From an uncultured Curvibacter sp. (GTDB lineage Bacteria; Pseudomonadota; Gammaproteobacteria; Burkholderiales; Burkholderiaceae_C), in NCBI GenBank assembly GCA_903902035.1, contig CAIUTG010000131.1, forward strand, positions 1-38,101: a stretch of DNA of 38,101 bases, given 5' to 3'. The notes under the pieces were generated by a model, which saw only the letters and a program-made list of their open reading frames with translations, made no database searches and was not told the origin of the DNA. Positions 34,262 to 38,101 of this stretch are shown one piece after another. Each line of letters opens with the position of its first letter. The stretch's first letter is position 1. The translations under genes were made by a program, and so were the position numbers.

Positions 34262-35863
34262 ATGACCCGCCCCCTTTCACTTTTTGCCGCCCCCGCCCTG
34301 CTTTTGGCGGCACTGGCCACGGCCCATGCCTCCGACTGGCCCAGTTACAACAACACGGTCGATGGGGCGCGCTATGTCCCTCTGACTCAAATCAACCCCG
34401 GCAACATCCGGGACTTGCGCGAAAGCTGTTCTGTCGCACTGGGGGATGACGGGCCGTTTCAAACCGGTCCCCTTTTGATCAATGGGATTCTTTACGTCAC
34501 AACGGGGCACACCACGGTGGCCATTGGGGCAACCAATTGCCATGTCATTTGGCGTCAGGTTCATGCCGCGACCGGCAAAGAGCTGCTGCCAGTGAGTCGG
34601 GGCCTGGCGTATCTGGACGGCTTGCTTTTTCGCGGCACCACCGACGGTCATTTGATCGCCATGGATGCCAAAACCGGACAGGTTCGCTGGCGCCAGTTGA
34701 TCGCCGACACCTCGATCGGTGAATTCCTTTCGGCCGCCCCCATCGCCGCCAATGGCCTGGTTTACATTGGCCCTGCCGGAAGCGACTGGGGCGTTCGCGG
34801 GCGAATGACCGCTTTTGATGCCAAGGATGGGCATGAGGTGTGGCGCTTCAATTTGGTGCCGCAGGGCCAAGAGCCCGGGATTGAGACCTGGAAGCCCGCC
34901 ACAACCGCAGCCCAAGGCGGCGGTGCCACCTGGACGTCTTACACCCTGGACCCGCAAACCCAAGAACTGTTCGTTCCCGTCGGCAATGCGGCGCCCGATT
35001 ACAACCCCGATGCCCGATTGGGCGACAACCTGTACACGGACTCCCTGGTGGTCTTGGATGCCCGGACCGGCCAACTCAAGTGGTATTACCAACTCAATGC
35101 CAACGACGGCTTTGACTACGACATGAGCGCCCCGGCGGTGCTGTACACCGACCGCCAGGGCCACCGTCGGGTGGGCTTTGCCAGCAAAAACGGGCATGCT
35201 TACTCAATGGACCGCGAGACCCACGCGCTCCTGTTCAAAACACCCGTCACCACCATTTTGAATGCCCATGCGCGACCCACCCCTGATGGCATTCGCGTCT
35301 GTCCGGGCACCATGGGCGGAACCGAATGGAATGGCCCGGCCTTCAGCCCACGCGTGCAAACCTTGTTTGTCGGTTCGGTCGATTACTGTGCCACTTTTTA
35401 TTCAGGTGAAACCCCTTATGAGACGGGCAAGCCCTACAACGGCACCAAAGTCCAAATGGCCAGCGGCGATCCCAAAACAGGCTGGGTCACGGCTTTGCAA
35501 GCAGATACCGGCGCGGTGCTCTGGCAATATGCGACCGAAAACCCGGTCGTGGCGGCGATCACACCCACCGCCTCGGGCTTGGTCTTTGCAGGGGACACCG
35601 GCGGCCATTTCCTGGTGTTTGACGACCAAAGCGGCAAGGTCTTGTTGAAAAAACAAATGGCGGGCTCGCTGGCTGGAGGCATCATCACCTATGCCGCCGA
35701 CAACAAGCAGTGGGTCGCCTTGGCGGTGGGGAACCGCTCCATCGCCTTTCAAGACCCTCAGGCCACGCCCACCCTGGTGCTGATGCGCACGGGACTCCCG
35801 GCGGACCATTCAGCCCCCCAGATCAAGGCGGGCCCCCCAACGGTCGAGAAGACGGCCCAATAA
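34262..35863 (+). CDS. PQQ-type quinoprotein propeller dehydrogenase (periplasmic, no cytochrome domain)
   Basis: A 533-residue protein with a cleaved signal peptide (ends near AHA-SDW, residues 22-24) and an eight-bladed PQQ-type propeller: SYNNTVDGARYVPLTQI at the entrance, repeated strand motifs such as LIAMDAKTGQVRWRQ, LVVLDARTGQLKWYYQ and VTALQADTGAVLWQYA. It resembles methanol/ethanol-type PQQ dehydrogenases, with NDGFDYDMSAPAVL where those enzymes hold the catalytic Asp. The adjacent-cysteine disulfide and a C-terminal cytochrome c domain are absent. It may oxidise an alcohol or aldehyde in the periplasm, but cofactor binding is unproven; no pqq genes or cytochrome gene is next to it. 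AAAGG precedes the ATG. Confidence 0.8.
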   Translation: MTRPLSLFAAPALLLAALATAHASDWPSYNNTVDGARYVPLTQINPGNIRDLRESCSVALGDDGPFQTGPLLINGILYVTTGHTTVAIGATNCHVIWRQVHAATGKELLPVSRGLAYLDGLLFRGTTDGHLIAMDAKTGQVRWRQLIADTSIGEFLSAAPIAANGLVYIGPAGSDWGVRGRMTAFDAKDGHEVWRFNLVPQGQEPGIETWKPATTAAQGGGATWTSYTLDPQTQELFVPVGNAAPDYNPDARLGDNLYTDSLVVLDARTGQLKWYYQLNANDGFDYDMSAPAVLYTDRQGHRRVGFASKNGHAYSMDRETHALLFKTPVTTILNAHARPTPDGIRVCPGTMGGTEWNGPAFSPRVQTLFVGSVDYCATFYSGETPYETGKPYNGTKVQMASGDPKTGWVTALQADTGAVLWQYATENPVVAAITPTASGLVFAGDTGGHFLVFDDQSGKVLLKKQMAGSLAGGIITYAADNKQWVALAVGNRSIAFQDPQATPTLVLMRTGLPADHSAPQIKAGPPTVEKTAQ

Positions 35864-35867
35864 ACCC

Positions 35868-36932
35868 TCAGTTCACCACCTGCGCCAAGTCACCCTTGGC
35901 GTATTTGGCGGCCACCACTTGCAGGCTTTCGCCCTTGATTTTGGCGGCTTGGCCTTCACAACCAAACTCCAGGTAGCGTTGCTTGCAAAGTTGTTTGGCG
36001 GCTTCGCGGGCGGGCTTGAGCCACTCACGGGCGTCAAACTTATCGGGATTTTCAAACAAGAACTTGCGCACCGCGCCGGTCATGGCCAAACGGATGTCGG
36101 TGTCGATGTTGATTTTGCGCACGCCAAACTGGATGGCTTTTTGAATTTCTTCCACCGGCACGCCGTAGGTTTCTTTCATGTTGCCGCCGTATTGGCGAAT
36201 GATGGCCAACAACTCTTGCGGCACGCTGGACGAGCCATGCATGACCAAATGGGTGTTGGGAATGCGGCGGTTGATTTCCTTGATGCGCTCGATCGCCAAA
36301 ATATCGCCCGTGGGCTTGCGTGTGAATTTGTACGCCCCATGGCTGGTGCCAATCGCAATCGCCAAGGCATCCAGCTGGGTTTGCTTGACAAAGTCGGCGG
36401 CTTGCTCGGGGTCGGTCAACAACTGGTCGTGCGTCATCACGGCGTCGGTGCCGTGGCCGTCTTCCTTGTCGCCTTGCATGGTTTCGAGGGAACCCAGGCA
36501 GCCCAATTCACCCTCCACGCTGACGCCCAATTGGTGCGCCATGGCGACGACCTGACGGGTCACGTCGACGTTGTATTCAAAGCTGGCAATGGTCTTGCCG
36601 TCGGCCTCCAAGCTGCCGTCCATCATGACCGAGCTGAAGCCCAGGTCAATCGCGCCTTGGCACACCGCCGGGCTCTGCCCATGGTCCTGGTGCATCACCA
36701 AGGGGATGTGCGGAAACGCCTCCACCGCGGCTGCAATCAAATGCTTGATGAACGCTTCCCCCGCGTATTTGCGCGCGCCTGCGCTGGCTTGCAAAATCAC
36801 CGGGGCACCCACCTCGTCGGCCGCGGCCATGACCGCCTGCACCTGTTCCAGGTTGTTGACATTGAAGGCAGGAATGCCGTATTGGTTGGCGGCTGCGTGG
36901 TCCAGCAGTTCGCGCATCGAAACGAGTGCCAT
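35868..36932 (-). CDS. fba: Fructose-bisphosphate aldolase, class II
   Basis: A 354-residue zinc-dependent aldolase of glycolysis, gluconeogenesis and the Calvin cycle. The N-terminal [12 protein letters not shown] segment, the metal and substrate segment [24 protein letters not shown] with [10 protein letters not shown], the zinc-site [11 protein letters not shown] and [10 protein letters not shown], and NIDTDIRLA identify the type. Its length and sequence match the long class II enzymes of betaproteobacteria (CbbA-like). GGAG lies upstream of the ATG at 36932. It ends 4 bases after the PQQ-type gene on the opposite strand and starts 46 bases after argC. Confidence 0.96.
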   Translation of the reverse strand: MALVSMRELLDHAAANQYGIPAFNVNNLEQVQAVMAAADEVGAPVILQASAGARKYAGEAFIKHLIAAAVEAFPHIPLVMHQDHGQSPAVCQGAIDLGFSSVMMDGSLEADGKTIASFEYNVDVTRQVVAMAHQLGVSVEGELGCLGSLETMQGDKEDGHGTDAVMTHDQLLTDPEQAADFVKQTQLDALAIAIGTSHGAYKFTRKPTGDILAIERIKEINRRIPNTHLVMHGSSSVPQELLAIIRQYGGNMKETYGVPVEEIQKAIQFGVRKINIDTDIRLAMTGAVRKFLFENPDKFDAREWLKPAREAAKQLCKQRYLEFGCEGQAAKIKGESLQVVAAKYAKGDLAQVVN

Positions 36933-36978
36933 AAAGAAAGCTCCTAAGTTAAAAACCTTTTTTGCTGGGCCTCTTTTT

Positions 36979-37938
36979 TTACAAGTCCAGCATCAATTCC
37001 AAATTCTGTACGGCCGCACCACTGGCGCCTTTGCCCAAATTGTCCAAACGCGCGATCAACACCGCGTGGCCATGGGCCTCATTGCCGAACACCCGCAATT
37101 CCAATTGGTTGGTGTTGTTCAGGGCCAAGGCATCGAGTTTTTGATTGGCCGTGGCAGGCTGCACACTAACCCAACCCCCTTGCGTCAAGCTGTCGGCGTA
37201 ATGCTTGACCAAGGTTTGCTGCAAGTCTGCCAAAGTCGGTTTGGTGGGCAGACTCGCCAGATGCAAGGGCAATTGGACCAACATCCCTTGTTTGAAGTTG
37301 CCCACGGCGGGCACGAAAATAGGGCGGGTGGTGAGGCCGCTGTAAGCCATGATTTCGGGAATGTGCTTGTGTTCCAGGCCCAGGGCGTAGGCCTCATGCA
37401 AAGGCGCTTCGCCTTTTTCATAGGCCTCGATCATGGGGCGCCCGCCGCCCGAGTAACCACTGACGCAAGGCAGGATGAGGGGCGTTTCTGGGGGTAAAAC
37501 GCCGGCTTCAATCAATGGCCGCAACAGCGCAATCGCACCCGTGGCGTAGCAGCCTGGATTGGCCACCCGTTGGGCTTGCCGCACCCGATCGGCTTGGCCT
37601 GCGGTCAGTTCAGGAAAGCCATAAACCCAGCCCGGCGTCACCCGATGGGCGGTAGAGGCATCGATGATTTTCGGCCCGGCTTGTCCCGTTTCTGCCGCGA
37701 TTGCATCGGCCATGGCCACCGTTTCACGCGCTGCATCGTCATGCAAACACAGAATCACGACGTCTGCCAGGGCCAACAATTCGCGCTTGGCCGCCGGGTC
37801 TTTGCGGCGCTCAGGCGCAATGCTGAGGACCTCAATGGCGGGCATTTTCAGCAACCGCTCACGTATTTGCAGACCGGTCGTGCCCGCTTCGCCGTCAATA
37901 AAAACCTTGGCCGAACCCGCTGCTTTTGGTGATGTCAT
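36979..37938 (-). CDS. argC: N-acetyl-gamma-glutamyl-phosphate reductase, type 2
   Basis: A 319-residue NADPH-dependent reductase of arginine synthesis, making N-acetylglutamate semialdehyde. Motifs are [18 protein letters not shown] (cofactor site), IDASTAHR, and the catalytic cysteine Cys130 in [14 protein letters not shown]. The short length and GEAGTTG entrance mark the type 2 subfamily. The ATG at 37938 fits the family; a TTG at 37971 would add 11 residues and neither has a clear ribosome-binding site. It is in the same direction as fba and divergent from sucC, with 132 bases between. Confidence 0.94.
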   Translation of the reverse strand: MTSPKAAGSAKVFIDGEAGTTGLQIRERLLKMPAIEVLSIAPERRKDPAAKRELLALADVVILCLHDDAARETVAMADAIAAETGQAGPKIIDASTAHRVTPGWVYGFPELTAGQADRVRQAQRVANPGCYATGAIALLRPLIEAGVLPPETPLILPCVSGYSGGGRPMIEAYEKGEAPLHEAYALGLEHKHIPEIMAYSGLTTRPIFVPAVGNFKQGMLVQLPLHLASLPTKPTLADLQQTLVKHYADSLTQGGWVSVQPATANQKLDALALNNTNQLELRVFGNEAHGHAVLIARLDNLGKGASGAAVQNLELMLDL

Positions 37939-38070
37939 GAGCGTCAATCTTGAAAAAAGGGGGCCAATCAACCGGCGTTGTCAGGAATCTGGAAGATTGG
38001 CGCGATGCAACATGATACATTTCTGCGCTGTTTATACGCACTTTTTTCACCCATTCCTGAGAGAGCCCTC

Positions 38071-38101
38071 ATGAAGATTCACGAATACCAAGGCAAGGAA
38101 A
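38071..38101 (+). CDS. sucC: Succinyl-CoA synthetase beta subunit, first residues only
   Basis: Only ten codons are in the window, MKIHEYQGKE, the invariant N-terminus of SucC (the ADP-forming beta subunit of the TCA-cycle enzyme). GAGAGAG about 6 bases upstream of the ATG serves as ribosome-binding site. The rest lies outside. Confidence 0.8.
   Translation, partial: MKIHEYQGKE

Noticed and set aside
1-38101. tRNA, rRNA, CRISPR array, insertion sequence, integrase or phage genes
   Set aside because: I looked for cloverleaf-like segments, regular repeats, and transposase or integrase motifs and saw none.

Overview
The window looks like chromosomal DNA of a betaproteobacterium in the order Burkholderiales, most likely Comamonadaceae-like. 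This rests on high GC content, on family resemblance of most proteins, and on familiar blocks: rsmI divergent from yraN-diaA-BON lipoprotein, ssb divergent from uvrA, a TsaB-RimI fusion with pyrF, purE-purK-tsaC, and argC next to sucC. I could not run a database search, so the genus is open.

Layout. Positions 1-3132 hold the end of a hydroxyacid dehydrogenase gene and the rsmI/yraN/diaA/BON group. At 3092-4618 a sigma-70-like promoter inside the end of rsmI, a tandem glycine riboswitch and an intrinsic terminator hairpin precede a DadA-type D-amino-acid/glycine dehydrogenase gene. Positions 4627-19786, all on the minus strand, form a catabolic island for a soluble diiron monooxygenase of the propane/phenol type (MimABCD/PrmABCD). 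Positions 20145-38101 are mostly housekeeping: ssb, uvrA, pyrF, a degenerate uracil-DNA-glycosylase-like gene, tsaB-rimI, dacB, a degenerate SGNH lipoprotein, tsaC/sua5, purK, purE, a thioredoxin-TPR gene, purC, a PQQ-type propeller dehydrogenase, fba, argC and the start of sucC.

The island has two transcription units. The upstream unit (19704 to 16334) encodes a zinc alcohol dehydrogenase, a CobW-type GTPase, a WD40-like propeller protein and an unrecognised 65-residue protein, and ends at an intrinsic terminator. The downstream unit (16045 to 4627) encodes the large hydroxylase, reductase, small hydroxylase, coupling protein, an amidohydrolase, a DUF59 protein, a GroEL-like chaperonin, an NRAMP metal transporter and an AcoR/MimR-type sigma-54 activator. 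Each unit has a good -24/-12 sigma-54 promoter (16120-16135 and 19772-19786) with 17-bp palindromes of the form YGTCNCAN-N-NTGNGACR upstream. The simplest reading is one sigma-54 regulon for growth on a short alkane, ketone or phenol-like substrate: the monooxygenase hydroxylates, the dehydrogenase oxidises the alcohol, the chaperonin folds the hydroxylase, and NRAMP, CobW and DUF59 serve metal supply or metallocentre assembly. The substrate cannot be read from sequence.

The least described part is the CobW-WD40-65-residue module tied by promoter architecture to the monooxygenase. Other points of interest are the glycine-riboswitch-controlled dehydrogenase, an SGNH lipoprotein that has lost its catalytic residues, and a uracil-DNA-glycosylase-like protein that lacks both catalytic motifs. 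No tRNA, rRNA, CRISPR array, insertion sequence or phage gene was seen.
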